Assembly (NCBI RefSeq): GCF_017874215.1
Contig: NZ_JAGGLB010000002.1
Coordinates: 186,001-250,000, forward strand
Length of the DNA: 64,000 bases
Reading direction: 5' to 3'
DNA from: Paenibacillus eucommiae
GTDB taxonomy: Bacteria; Bacillota; Bacilli; Paenibacillales; NBRC-103111
Within the stretch, counting starts at the first letter, position 1. Each line of letters begins with the position of its first letter. This document shows, piece after piece, positions 53,337 to 61,935 of this stretch. The notes below the pieces were generated by a model, which had not been told where the DNA came from, ran no database searches, and was given only the letters and a program-made list of their open reading frames with translations. A program made the translations under genes and the position numbers.

Positions 53337-54668
53337 TTATTGAGCTTGCTTCTCTTTGTCAATCAGTGCCTGGAAATCCTTCTGAGCTTTGTCGGCAGCA
53401 GCTTGAATATCTTTACCTTCAATCGCAGCACTCATCGGTCCGCTAATAATATCTCTCGCCTCGGCTACACCTATAACTTGCGGACGGTCGATCCCCACAC
53501 CAATTTTAGTCGTTTCATTAATAACCGTTACCAAATCAGCCGGATAATCCTTGGTGGACTCCGCATTGCTCCAAACCGATTGTCTCGCACCCGGGTTACC
53601 GGCTGTTTGAGTTTTCAATACAGTCTCCTTGCTGGTCGCCCACTTCACAAACTCAGCAGCCGCTTCTTTGTTTTTGGAGAATTGGCTGATAGCCAGCGCA
53701 CCGGAGCTGACATTATAAGGCTTGGCTCCTGCCGGACCTGCCGGGAACATGGCATAACCGACCTTGTCGCTTACCGTAGATTTGGATGGATCCGCGACGT
53801 TCAGATAAATTGCGTCCGCATCCGTGAATAGTGCTACTTTACCTTGAGCAAACGCTGCAGCCGCTTCGGTCCAATGCATATTAATCGCTCCCGGAGGACC
53901 AAATTTATTGAGCATATCTCCGTAATATTTAAAAGCAGCCAATGCCTCTGGTGTATTTATTGTCGCTTGATCGCCATCGTGGAACTGTCCGCCGAAGCTG
54001 TAAAGGAACCCGGAAAACTGGGTAACAGCAACCACTTTTCTGCCCCGGGCAACAAACCCGTACATCCCTTTATCAGGATCATGAAGCTTTTCCGCTGCTT
54101 GCATCAATTCATCCATCGTAGTTGGAACAGCAATATTGTTTTGCTCCAGCAAGTCTTTCCGGTAGTACAGAATTTCCCGCTCTGTCGTTATGGGAATACC
54201 AATTAATTGATTATCATAAGTAGAAGTATCCAATGAGGACTGAATGAAATCCTTTACATCGTATTCTTGATCATTGTCCACATACTTTCCAAGCGGCTCT
54301 ACCCAGCCATTTTTGGAGAAAAGCTTCGTTTCATCCAGCGGACGAATAAACATTACATCCAGTGAAGAAGTTTTGGCATTTAGTTCCACAGCCATTTTGT
54401 TGCTTGTCTGCTCTTGACTGAAGGATTCCACTTTCACTTTAATACCGGTTTTTTGCTCAAATTCTGGCAGCATCGTCTTAATTGCATCCAGCCAAGGATG
54501 CACGGCCATCACGAACCGGATCTCTGTTCCGGCATAAGGCTTGTCACTCGGCGTTGAAGCTCCGCCATCTGGCGTTGCGGCACCTTCATTATTGTTGGAA
54601 CCACAACCTGTTAAAATCATCACAGATGCAAGCAGCAAGAGAGAAGACTTTTTCCAAAAGCTTTTCAT
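53337..54668 (-). CDS. ABC sugar-binding lipoprotein
   Basis: 443 aa from ATG 54668 (GGGAGGG nine bases upstream). Lipobox LTGCGSNN (Cys about 22), then an extracellular solute-binding protein of family 1: IRFVMAVHPWLDAIKTMLPE, PLDETKLFSKNGWVEPL, IPITTEREILYYRKDLLEQN, GKVALFTDADAIYL. It delivers an oligosaccharide or sugar acid to the two permeases encoded upstream. First catabolic gene follows after 69 bp. Confidence 0.93.
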   Translation of the reverse strand: MKSFWKKSSLLLLASVMILTGCGSNNNEGAATPDGGASTPSDKPYAGTEIRFVMAVHPWLDAIKTMLPEFEQKTGIKVKVESFSQEQTSNKMAVELNAKTSSLDVMFIRPLDETKLFSKNGWVEPLGKYVDNDQEYDVKDFIQSSLDTSTYDNQLIGIPITTEREILYYRKDLLEQNNIAVPTTMDELMQAAEKLHDPDKGMYGFVARGRKVVAVTQFSGFLYSFGGQFHDGDQATINTPEALAAFKYYGDMLNKFGPPGAINMHWTEAAAAFAQGKVALFTDADAIYLNVADPSKSTVSDKVGYAMFPAGPAGAKPYNVSSGALAISQFSKNKEAAAEFVKWATSKETVLKTQTAGNPGARQSVWSNAESTKDYPADLVTVINETTKIGVGIDRPQVIGVAEARDIISGPMSAAIEGKDIQAAADKAQKDFQALIDKEKQAQ

Positions 54669-54756
54669 TTTTTTAAACCCTCCCATAATCGATGTTTTCT
54701 TTAAGCTTTGATTACTCTAAATAATGTAAGCGGATTTAGGATTCCCCCTTTCATAG

Positions 54757-55620
54757 TCACCCCTTTACGGCCCCGGCTGTCAGACCCTGCATAATAAATC
54801 GTTGAGACGTTAATGACAGGATCAGAATCGGGATGGTGATCAAGACCGCGGCAGCCATCAAAGCGCCCCAATCAATAGCTGCATACGAAATAAAATTGAA
54901 AATGGCTAGCGGAAGTGTTTGCGTCTTCCCTCCGGCAAGTGCCATTGAAAACACGAGATTATTCCAGGAAAAAATAAAAGAAAGCAGGGACGCGGTAATA
55001 ATGCCAGGAACAGAAAGCGGCACGATAATCCGCAGAAACAGCCCGACAATCGAGGAGCCGTCAACAATAGCAGCCTCTTCCAGCTCTTTGGGCAAGGAAT
55101 CAAAATAAGGAATCATGATCCAGATAATGAAGGGCAAATTAATAAGCAGATGGCTCAACGACAGCGCGAAATGTGTATCCACAAGCCCCATTTTGGAAAA
55201 AATAATGTACCATGGAATTAAAAAAGTAATGCCGGGAATAAAACGAACCATCAATATAATAAGACCCAGCATGTTTTGTTTGTATCGGGAAATCGCATAG
55301 GCTGCAGGCAGCCCCAGCAATATAGCCAGGAGCGTGGATGCAACACCGATGATCAGACTGTTCATAATCGGTTTGACAAATTCATATTGACCGAATACGG
55401 TTTGATAATTATTCAGGATCGGACTGAACACAAACAATTGATCCATGGACATAATTTGCACCTGTGTTTTTAACGAAGCCAGGATCATCCAAAGGAAGGG
55501 AAAGCAAATGACCCCTAGAATAAGCAGCAGTCCTACATAGAATGTGACCGAGCTGATAGCTTTGCGTGAAAACCTCGCTGATTTCGGCTTCGCCTGATTC
55601 GGGTAAGCTGCATGCATCAT
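54757..55620 (-). CDS. ABC sugar permease, MalG type
   Basis: 287 aa, six membrane helices. The EAA loop is ELEEAAIVDGSSIVGLFLRI followed by VPLSVPG, and the C terminus has the family ending FIMQGLTAGAVKG. CAGGGG precedes ATG 55620. It overlaps the partner permease by 4 bp. No ATPase gene is in the operon, so a shared MsmX/UgpC-like ATPase elsewhere should drive it. Confidence 0.93.
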   Translation of the reverse strand: MMHAAYPNQAKPKSARFSRKAISSVTFYVGLLLILGVICFPFLWMILASLKTQVQIMSMDQLFVFSPILNNYQTVFGQYEFVKPIMNSLIIGVASTLLAILLGLPAAYAISRYKQNMLGLIILMVRFIPGITFLIPWYIIFSKMGLVDTHFALSLSHLLINLPFIIWIMIPYFDSLPKELEEAAIVDGSSIVGLFLRIIVPLSVPGIITASLLSFIFSWNNLVFSMALAGGKTQTLPLAIFNFISYAAIDWGALMAAAVLITIPILILSLTSQRFIMQGLTAGAVKG

Positions 55621-56498
55621 TGATCAACCCCTGCCTTTTTTCTTACGTAGACAAAAAACAAACTAACCATCGCTACAAGCAGCAAAAACAGCATAATTAG
55701 AGCTGAAGCTAGTCCCACCTTGAAAAAACTGAATCCGAGCACATACCCATAAGTATTCAAGGTCTCGGAAGAATTCCCAGGGCCGCCTTGCGTGGTCGCA
55801 TAAATTAAATCAAACGTTTTCAAAGCATCGATCATTCTCAGCAGCATAGCGACTACGATCGTTGGAAGCAGCAATGGAAAAGTAATTTTCCAAAATATTT
55901 GCCATCTGTTCGCTCCATCGACTACTGCCGATTCATAAGGTTCCGACTGCAGGGTTGTCATCCCGCCAAGCACGATGAGCGTGATCATAGGCGTCCATTC
56001 CCAAATATCCACAAGCATCAAAGAATGAAGCACCGTGCTGGAGGAAGCCAGCCATAACTGCGGATCAATGCCGAACTTCCCGAGCAGAAAGTTGGCAAAG
56101 CCGACTGTTGGCTCATAGATCAGCATCCATACCATGGCGATCGCAACTGGAGTTGAGACCATAGGAAGCAGGAAAAGCGTCTTGACCAAATTTTTAAATT
56201 TAAAGCTCCGGTTGAGCAGCAGCGCAATAAGTACGCCAAGCAAAGTTTCTGCAACCACTACACCGAAAGAGAAATACAGTGTCCGTCCGGTAGCTTCCCA
56301 GAACCTCGTATCTTTGATGAGAGCAAGATAGTTTTCCAGTCCTACCCATTTGGGAGCTTCAGTTCCTGACATGCTCCATTCGTGAAAGCTAAGCCAACCC
56401 GTATAAGCAAGTGGGAAAACTACCATTAGAGCAACAAACAACACAGCCGGAAGTGAAAATATATAGCGGACATTTTTGTCAACCCATTTAGAAACCAC
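55617..56498 (-). CDS. ABC sugar permease, MalF/UgpA type
   Basis: 293 aa from GTG 56498 (GGAAAGG seven bases upstream; TTG 56522 is a weaker choice). Six membrane helices and the EAA loop (SAVVDGANRWQIFWKITFP). First gene of the operon. The leader 56499-56740 is gene-free and includes a short TTGAAGCAA repeat. Confidence 0.92.
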   Translation of the reverse strand: MVSKWVDKNVRYIFSLPAVLFVALMVVFPLAYTGWLSFHEWSMSGTEAPKWVGLENYLALIKDTRFWEATGRTLYFSFGVVVAETLLGVLIALLLNRSFKFKNLVKTLFLLPMVSTPVAIAMVWMLIYEPTVGFANFLLGKFGIDPQLWLASSSTVLHSLMLVDIWEWTPMITLIVLGGMTTLQSEPYESAVVDGANRWQIFWKITFPLLLPTIVVAMLLRMIDALKTFDLIYATTQGGPGNSSETLNTYGYVLGFSFFKVGLASALIMLFLLLVAMVSLFFVYVRKKAGVDQ

Positions 56499-56560
56499 AA
56501 CGTCACCTTTCCTTGTTTTCAACTTGATACAGATGACAATACGTTACATAACCCTCTTCA

Positions 56561-56619
56561 CTTGAAGCAATTGAAGCAATTGAAGCACTTGAAACCCATT
56601 GAACCCCAATGAACCCCTT
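56561..56619. repeat. short TTGAAGCAA / TTGAACCCC direct repeats
   Basis: Three TTGAAGCA(A/C) units and three (A/T)TGAA(A)CCC units in a row, in the leader of the sugar operon. Confidence 0.7.
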
Positions 56620-56743
56620 CTGATTAATATTCACCTAAGATGGAACACATATTCGCCAATGAAATCGCTTCCTTCATATCTAGCACTCAAACCCCACCTT
56701 CACTCCTTTAATTGTTTCTTTCATTCATATTCAACTACCATAC

Positions 56744-56777
56744 TAGTTATACTACCATTTCATGTTTTAAAAATCAA
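56744..56777 (-). promoter_or_regulatory. sugar operon promoter with overlapping GntR operator
   Basis: Minus strand: -35 TTGATT (56772-56777), 17-bp spacer, -10 TAGTAT (56749-56754), with operator TAGTATAACTA at 56744-56754. The operator and its place over the -10 match those of the gntR promoter exactly. It is 246 bp before the first start codon. Confidence 0.8.
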
Positions 56778-56781
56778 TAGG

Positions 56782-57040
56782 AAAAAACACCTTGCGTTTT
56801 TCCTTTAAGGAGGGTGCTCATACGTTAGTGCAAGGAGAAAGGAACGGACTGTGGGCTCCAACCGCTGTTAAAGATTTGTTCCCTTGAATGGAATGGATGT
56901 GGAGGTTGGAACAAATCTTTAAATGCGGACGCTATCGCTTTTCCACCCACAGCCCTTCCCTCTCTCAGCTACAAAGTGCCGAACACGCCACGCTCAAACG
57001 GACTGCCAGCAGACGTCTCTTTCCTGACCGAAAGGACAAA
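56782..57040. repeat. large hairpin repeat, copy 3
   Basis: Inner stem AAAGATTTGTTCC 56870-56882 with 56908-56920 (perfect); outer stem CTGTGGG with CCCACAG plus flanks. The left-end hairpin is AAAAACGC-AAGG-TGTTTTTT on the minus strand, directly upstream of the -35 box of the sugar operon. The spacer to the palindrome pair is shorter than in copies 1 and 2. Confidence 0.9.
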
Positions 57041-57043
57041 TAC

Positions 57044-57120
57044 TTTTAGTGATATAAAACATCACTAAAGAGCCGGCCGTACGCGAAAAGCTGCCTTTAG
57101 CAATGAAAAACATCGTTAAA
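57044..57120. repeat. pair of phased palindromes
   Basis: Centres at 57057 and 57108, 51 bp apart. The first has changed on both arms (TTTAGTGAT/ATCACTAAA) and still pairs fully, which argues for selection on the hairpin. 57121-57248 has nothing else I recognise. Confidence 0.9.
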
Positions 57121-57248
57121 ATTCAAAAAATCAGCCAAAAGAGGCCCTCCCTAAGTCATTGGTTGACTTTCGGAATAGCCTCTTCTCATTTTCCCTCACT
57201 TTTGCTTACAATAACGCTAACGCTTTGCTATAATTTTCTACAACCCAA

Positions 57249-59546
57249 TTAGCTTGGGGTAACCGCGTTTTTGTATCTAATAACGGTGTCATAGCCTTCG
57301 GCCGAAGCTGCACATAGCAGATCGCTTTCTGCACAATAAGCCAGACAGGAAATATGCAGTATGCTTGCCCATTCTGAATCAATGTTAACTAATTGGCTGT
57401 TGTCCTTAATCACTCTCGGACGGCCCAGATCAACGAAGCCTTTTTCCTCCGAAAAATAAAACACATGCCCGGCATCCATGGCATCGCCATATACGCCTAC
57501 GATCGCATTACCCTTAAAGGAGACGAAATCCCGCAAGCCTCCTGTAGAATACAGTCTGCCGTAACTTTTGATCTTTACAAGATCTGGAGTTATATGAGCG
57601 AACAGACCGTCTTTGGTACCTATAGCGATGGAGCCGTCGTTCATAACGATACCGCCAGTTACAGCAGCTTGAAATGCTCTGCCTCTGACCGAAGGCGCAG
57701 TAATACTCAGCACATCCGTCTCCTGCGTTGCAATATGGTAAACCAGCAGCTGATCGCCACTTCCCGATAACAAAAGACGTCCATGATCCAGGGCGATAAC
57801 GTGGGCATTGGCTGACGCTAAACAAATATCCGGCAGCAAGGACAGGCTCCCACCTTCTGCGATTCGAAGCTTTGATAATCTGTCATCCGTATCACTAATC
57901 AAAAGGGTCTTGTCATCCAGTTTGCATACGATCCGCTCAGCCTGAATATTTTGCAGCTTAATTGCAGCTTGAATTGTAGTATCTATAAGATTGGCTACAA
58001 GAAGGACATTGTCAGATGTCAGAATCGCCGTCTCATGGTGAGTCAGAGAGATACTGGACAAAGGCTTACCGTGCTCGTGCAGGACTACAAGCGTCTCAAG
58101 ACCTTCACTATCTTCTTCGGCAATGATAAGGTAGACAGCGTCACTTCCTGTAATGCATCTGACCTTTCCTTCCGATACACGCATATAGTTAACAGCAGAA
58201 TTTTTCCAATCTATGTGTCTATGCAGCGCCAATGTGCGGATTCTCTCAGCTTCAATATGCATAAAATAGTGTTTATTTTCATTCATATGCATGCTCTGTT
58301 CGATAGAAAGCGCACTCTCAAGCACAGGTAAATGAGACAGCGGCATTTCTTGCTCAGCTACCCCATTATTCTCCTCAGGTGCAGGCGGCTGCAGCTTCTT
58401 AACATCAGCAACCAGAATGTAAGGGGAATACTCGCCACACACATCTACGATATGCAGCAAGCCGTCGTCATCAAATAACATTTCGCATACATAATGGGAT
58501 TGCTTTCCGCCAGGAGCTATAAGACCCAGATTTTCAGGTTCTCCTCCATTTAGAATATCCCATCTGACCAGCCGCATAATATCCTTGCCGTGATAGGTTT
58601 CCAAGCCATAATACAACACGAAATTCTCGTCAGCTGCAAGGCCTCCAATAGCGTAGCCGACAATCGGGTTCCTCGGCTGCTCCGGACGTAGATGTATAAA
58701 TCCATGCCTCGTCACTTCAAGGGTTTCCGGATTAAGCTCGATCATCTCTCCATCCACATTATTGGTTAGAAACAATGTCCCCCTGGAAGATTTCAAGCCA
58801 TAAATGAACTGCCTGCGGTATTTCGTTCCATGAGGCGATTCGAAGTAAATTTTCAGATCCTCAATCTCGTCCTTGGCAGGGTCCAGCCTCCACAGACTTC
58901 CCGTATAGGAACCGCCATATAGGATTCCTTTGTCATCTTTGATCAACCGGCAGCTGGAATATTCCGACACCTTGCCATAATCCTTCAGTTCATTTGTTGT
59001 CAAGTCCAATCTGTAGAAATGACCCTTCATATAGCCCAGAAAATAATAATAATTTGGATCATTCCCTAGCATGCCGCCATAAATACTTTCCCTCGGAACA
59101 GGAATGCCTCTTACATTTACATCATTGGTATCTGGATCAACAATAATCAGAATCGATCCTGGATAGCCTTCCCAAGTGTGCTCATAATGCTGCTCGTAAG
59201 ACCATCGTTTATGTCCAGGGGCAGGAGCGGTATTATGCGTTGTCATGATCAATTTACCGTCAGGCAAAAAATCGATGCTCGTATGAATTTTACTAGGAGG
59301 CATCTGAGTCGGTGTTACGATCCAGGATTTTTCCAAATCAAAAATAAGCCTTGTATCTCCGGTCTTCGGATCATATTCGTACAAAAGCGCCGACAATGGC
59401 TTCTCGTCTTCACCGCAAATACTCAAATAAAACCGGCCATCCGGGGATCGTATGAAATCCCATACGGAGTTATGGCCTTTCTCATTAGGCAGCGGTACAA
59501 ATCTGGTATGTTCTTCGGCCATCGGCGCTAACAAATTATGCTTCAT
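57249..59546 (-). CDS. large beta-propeller-like cytoplasmic protein
   Basis: 765 aa, no signal peptide. Repeated strands such as SIDFLPDGKLIMTTHN, GHFYRLDLTTNELKDYGKV, GILYGGSYTGSLWRLDPA and EMLFDDDGLLHIVDVCG in the first ~390 residues, and ADENFVLYYGL-like blades further on, indicate one seven-bladed propeller; the C-terminal half (about 430-765) has a second set with weaker repeats. No catalytic residues known. It overlaps the FAD oxidoreductase gene by 4 bp (ATGA), so it probably binds or processes the same sugar-derived substrate. GGAGGTAGGGAA precedes ATG 59546. Confidence 0.75.
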   Translation of the reverse strand: MKHNLLAPMAEEHTRFVPLPNEKGHNSVWDFIRSPDGRFYLSICGEDEKPLSALLYEYDPKTGDTRLIFDLEKSWIVTPTQMPPSKIHTSIDFLPDGKLIMTTHNTAPAPGHKRWSYEQHYEHTWEGYPGSILIIVDPDTNDVNVRGIPVPRESIYGGMLGNDPNYYYFLGYMKGHFYRLDLTTNELKDYGKVSEYSSCRLIKDDKGILYGGSYTGSLWRLDPAKDEIEDLKIYFESPHGTKYRRQFIYGLKSSRGTLFLTNNVDGEMIELNPETLEVTRHGFIHLRPEQPRNPIVGYAIGGLAADENFVLYYGLETYHGKDIMRLVRWDILNGGEPENLGLIAPGGKQSHYVCEMLFDDDGLLHIVDVCGEYSPYILVADVKKLQPPAPEENNGVAEQEMPLSHLPVLESALSIEQSMHMNENKHYFMHIEAERIRTLALHRHIDWKNSAVNYMRVSEGKVRCITGSDAVYLIIAEEDSEGLETLVVLHEHGKPLSSISLTHHETAILTSDNVLLVANLIDTTIQAAIKLQNIQAERIVCKLDDKTLLISDTDDRLSKLRIAEGGSLSLLPDICLASANAHVIALDHGRLLLSGSGDQLLVYHIATQETDVLSITAPSVRGRAFQAAVTGGIVMNDGSIAIGTKDGLFAHITPDLVKIKSYGRLYSTGGLRDFVSFKGNAIVGVYGDAMDAGHVFYFSEEKGFVDLGRPRVIKDNSQLVNIDSEWASILHISCLAYCAESDLLCAASAEGYDTVIRYKNAVTPS

Positions 59547-61921
59547 TTCCCTACCTCCAACATATTCTTGCTTGCCTGGGAATAACAGCGGATTTCGTAG
59601 ATGGCTGCTGCCGGATCACCGTTTGTGGCTTGCACTGTAACGCGAATCCTGCCTGTACGAATGGATTTTTCTGTTTCGGCCGTTTCGCTTATATCGCCTG
59701 GATGGTCCTTATGCTCACATTGACCCGTAAACTCCGGAACGATAGACCGTCGGCGTTGGTAATTGCCTTCAATCGAACCGATTCCCACCCAGTTTCCTTC
59801 TACGAAAGCTTCGACAGTAATGTCCTTCGGACACTGCGGGTCATGGTACAAAGCAGGATACGAACGATAGTCCCGCAGCAGATGACCTGGAAACGTCAGT
59901 TCAATCAGACCTATCTCAACAGGCTGCTCCCATGATAGCTCCAGCCACTGCGGCATCGGCTGCGCCTGGTCGGAACGCCATAGATTGGTAGACCGATATG
60001 GTCGGGTAACACCGCTAATCACCTGGTCCGCCCCATAGCAAGATTGGGCAGGCTCGACGCGAAAGCTCTGTGTCACGCCAGTGCCAAGCCGCCGCATCCG
60101 TCCTGTCCCCAGATCATAAGCGCTGACATGGCCCGGTTCGACGGCTTCTGCCTGGCGCCATCGTACATGCGGCTGCTCGCATAGATCCAGCCTCACATAT
60201 TTCCCTTTATATGCCGATACGTCGAGTCCAAGCTGCCATTCCACCCATTGCTCGCAGCCCGGCTCTACAGTCAGCATGGCCGTAGCGAGAGCTGAACCAG
60301 GTTCGACTCTATAATCCCAAATATGATCCACTGCATACAGCCTTGCTTCAACGAATTGTACGCTTTCCATTTCGCTGCTGAGACACACAGACAGCTTCTC
60401 TAAGCGATCGCTACCAACGGCGATCCATTGCCCTCGTCTTTGCCTCAACAGCTCATTTGGCGATGCTGCCCCAGAGGTGCAGTCGGCGGGCTCCGCTCCG
60501 CTCAGCTTCGCTTCACTGCTTGCACGGATGGCAGCTGACTGAGCCAGATCATCCGCGTCTTCGTTCACCGCATTAGGCAGAAAGCATCCGTCACGAAGCA
60601 GCGCCTGCTGCACATTCCGTACGCTCTGTTCCGATAATTCTAGCATGGAGCTGCCTTCACGAACGGCAAAAGCTGCCGCTGTCCCTGCGGCCTGGCCCAT
60701 TACAGCCGTTGTGCCCATGACACGGACCGTGCCAAGTGCAGCATGGGTGACGCTGACGTTCCTGCCAGCCATCAGCAGATTGTTCATATTGTGTGCTATT
60801 AAAATCCGCAGCGGAATTCCATAAGGTCCGACATAGCTTTTGGCCGTATAGGCGCTGTCATGACCCTCGATGGCAGATCTCTCGCTGAAAGGAGCAAGCA
60901 GCCCTCCCGGCTCGTGCAGATCAATAAACCAGCCGCCATAAGCGATTTCATCCGGAAACACCGTACGTTCCAGCGGATCATGCTCCGTCATGAAATATTG
61001 ACCGAGGATTCGCCGGCTTTCCCGCTTTCCAGGCACCTGACCCATCCAATCTATCGCATAATTGGCGGCAGCTTCCTTCAGCTCAGGGTCCCTGTTTTTA
61101 ATCCAGTCCCAGACGCCTAGAACATGACGGGTTAATTCATGGCGCAGCCGTTCGTTATCATATATGGTATGCCAGGGGACGGACAATTCAATCCACCAGT
61201 AACCGCCGCGCAGCTCGCCTGGCCATCTCCCCTGTTTATAGAAAAAATCAGGATTCTCATAAGTAACGGCCCAGGCAGGAGCCTTGAATGGCACAGGACG
61301 TCCGGTATCCTTCGCTTTGAAATGGATGGAGCTGCCCATAACAGCTTCACTCCCCTGAACAGGAGCATGAGGTTCGCCGAACTCGTCCCTTCCTTCCGTA
61401 CCCATTCGCCACTCGCAGCCGGCAAGAGCAGCCACCATGCCATCTCCGGTACAATCGATAAACATATCTGCACACAGCTTCAGTTCCGTCTCCGCGTGAT
61501 TCACTAGACCGATAACAGCCTCCACTGTCTTATCATCCGCCAGCAGCACTTCCGTAATAGCAGTGTTCAAGTGGAACGACAGGTTAGGCGTAGCCATAAC
61601 CAAATCGTATTGCACCATATCCCAAACACTGTTAATCCAGCCATTGTCATGTGTCGGCTCCTCATGATTGCGCGCCCGCTCCTCGATCAGCAGCTCGGAC
61701 ACAATGCCTGTTTCCCTGGCATAAGCATGAAAACTCGCAGCCCCCTGAGGGGGCACGCGAATTTCCGACGAGCTGTTGCCGCCAAACACCGGCCGGTCCT
61801 GCACAAGGCATACCTTCGCCCCGTGCCGGGCCGCGGAGACAGCGGCACAGAGTCCCGCTAGTCCCCCACCGCACACGACGACGTCGTAACGCTCTTCAAT
61901 CTGACGCCAATTCGTCCTCAT
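59543..61921 (-). CDS. FAD-dependent oxidoreductase with C-terminal binding domain
   Basis: 792 aa from ATG 61921 (GGAG eight bases upstream; it starts 15 bp inside the preceding gene's end region). FAD_oxidored type: YDVVVCGGGLAGLCAAVSA (GxGxxG Rossmann variant), FGGNSSSEIRVPPQG, FIDCTGDGMVAALAG, and LLMAGRNVSVTHAALGTVR with a GQAAGTAAA end. The last ~170 residues (about 620-790) resemble a discoidin/F5-8-type C sugar-binding domain. Such enzymes are abundant in Paenibacillus glycan loci. Reaction unknown. Confidence 0.85.
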   Translation of the reverse strand: MRTNWRQIEERYDVVVCGGGLAGLCAAVSAARHGAKVCLVQDRPVFGGNSSSEIRVPPQGAASFHAYARETGIVSELLIEERARNHEEPTHDNGWINSVWDMVQYDLVMATPNLSFHLNTAITEVLLADDKTVEAVIGLVNHAETELKLCADMFIDCTGDGMVAALAGCEWRMGTEGRDEFGEPHAPVQGSEAVMGSSIHFKAKDTGRPVPFKAPAWAVTYENPDFFYKQGRWPGELRGGYWWIELSVPWHTIYDNERLRHELTRHVLGVWDWIKNRDPELKEAAANYAIDWMGQVPGKRESRRILGQYFMTEHDPLERTVFPDEIAYGGWFIDLHEPGGLLAPFSERSAIEGHDSAYTAKSYVGPYGIPLRILIAHNMNNLLMAGRNVSVTHAALGTVRVMGTTAVMGQAAGTAAAFAVREGSSMLELSEQSVRNVQQALLRDGCFLPNAVNEDADDLAQSAAIRASSEAKLSGAEPADCTSGAASPNELLRQRRGQWIAVGSDRLEKLSVCLSSEMESVQFVEARLYAVDHIWDYRVEPGSALATAMLTVEPGCEQWVEWQLGLDVSAYKGKYVRLDLCEQPHVRWRQAEAVEPGHVSAYDLGTGRMRRLGTGVTQSFRVEPAQSCYGADQVISGVTRPYRSTNLWRSDQAQPMPQWLELSWEQPVEIGLIELTFPGHLLRDYRSYPALYHDPQCPKDITVEAFVEGNWVGIGSIEGNYQRRRSIVPEFTGQCEHKDHPGDISETAETEKSIRTGRIRVTVQATNGDPAAAIYEIRCYSQASKNMLEVGK

Positions 61922-61935
61922 GCTGCTTACTCCAC

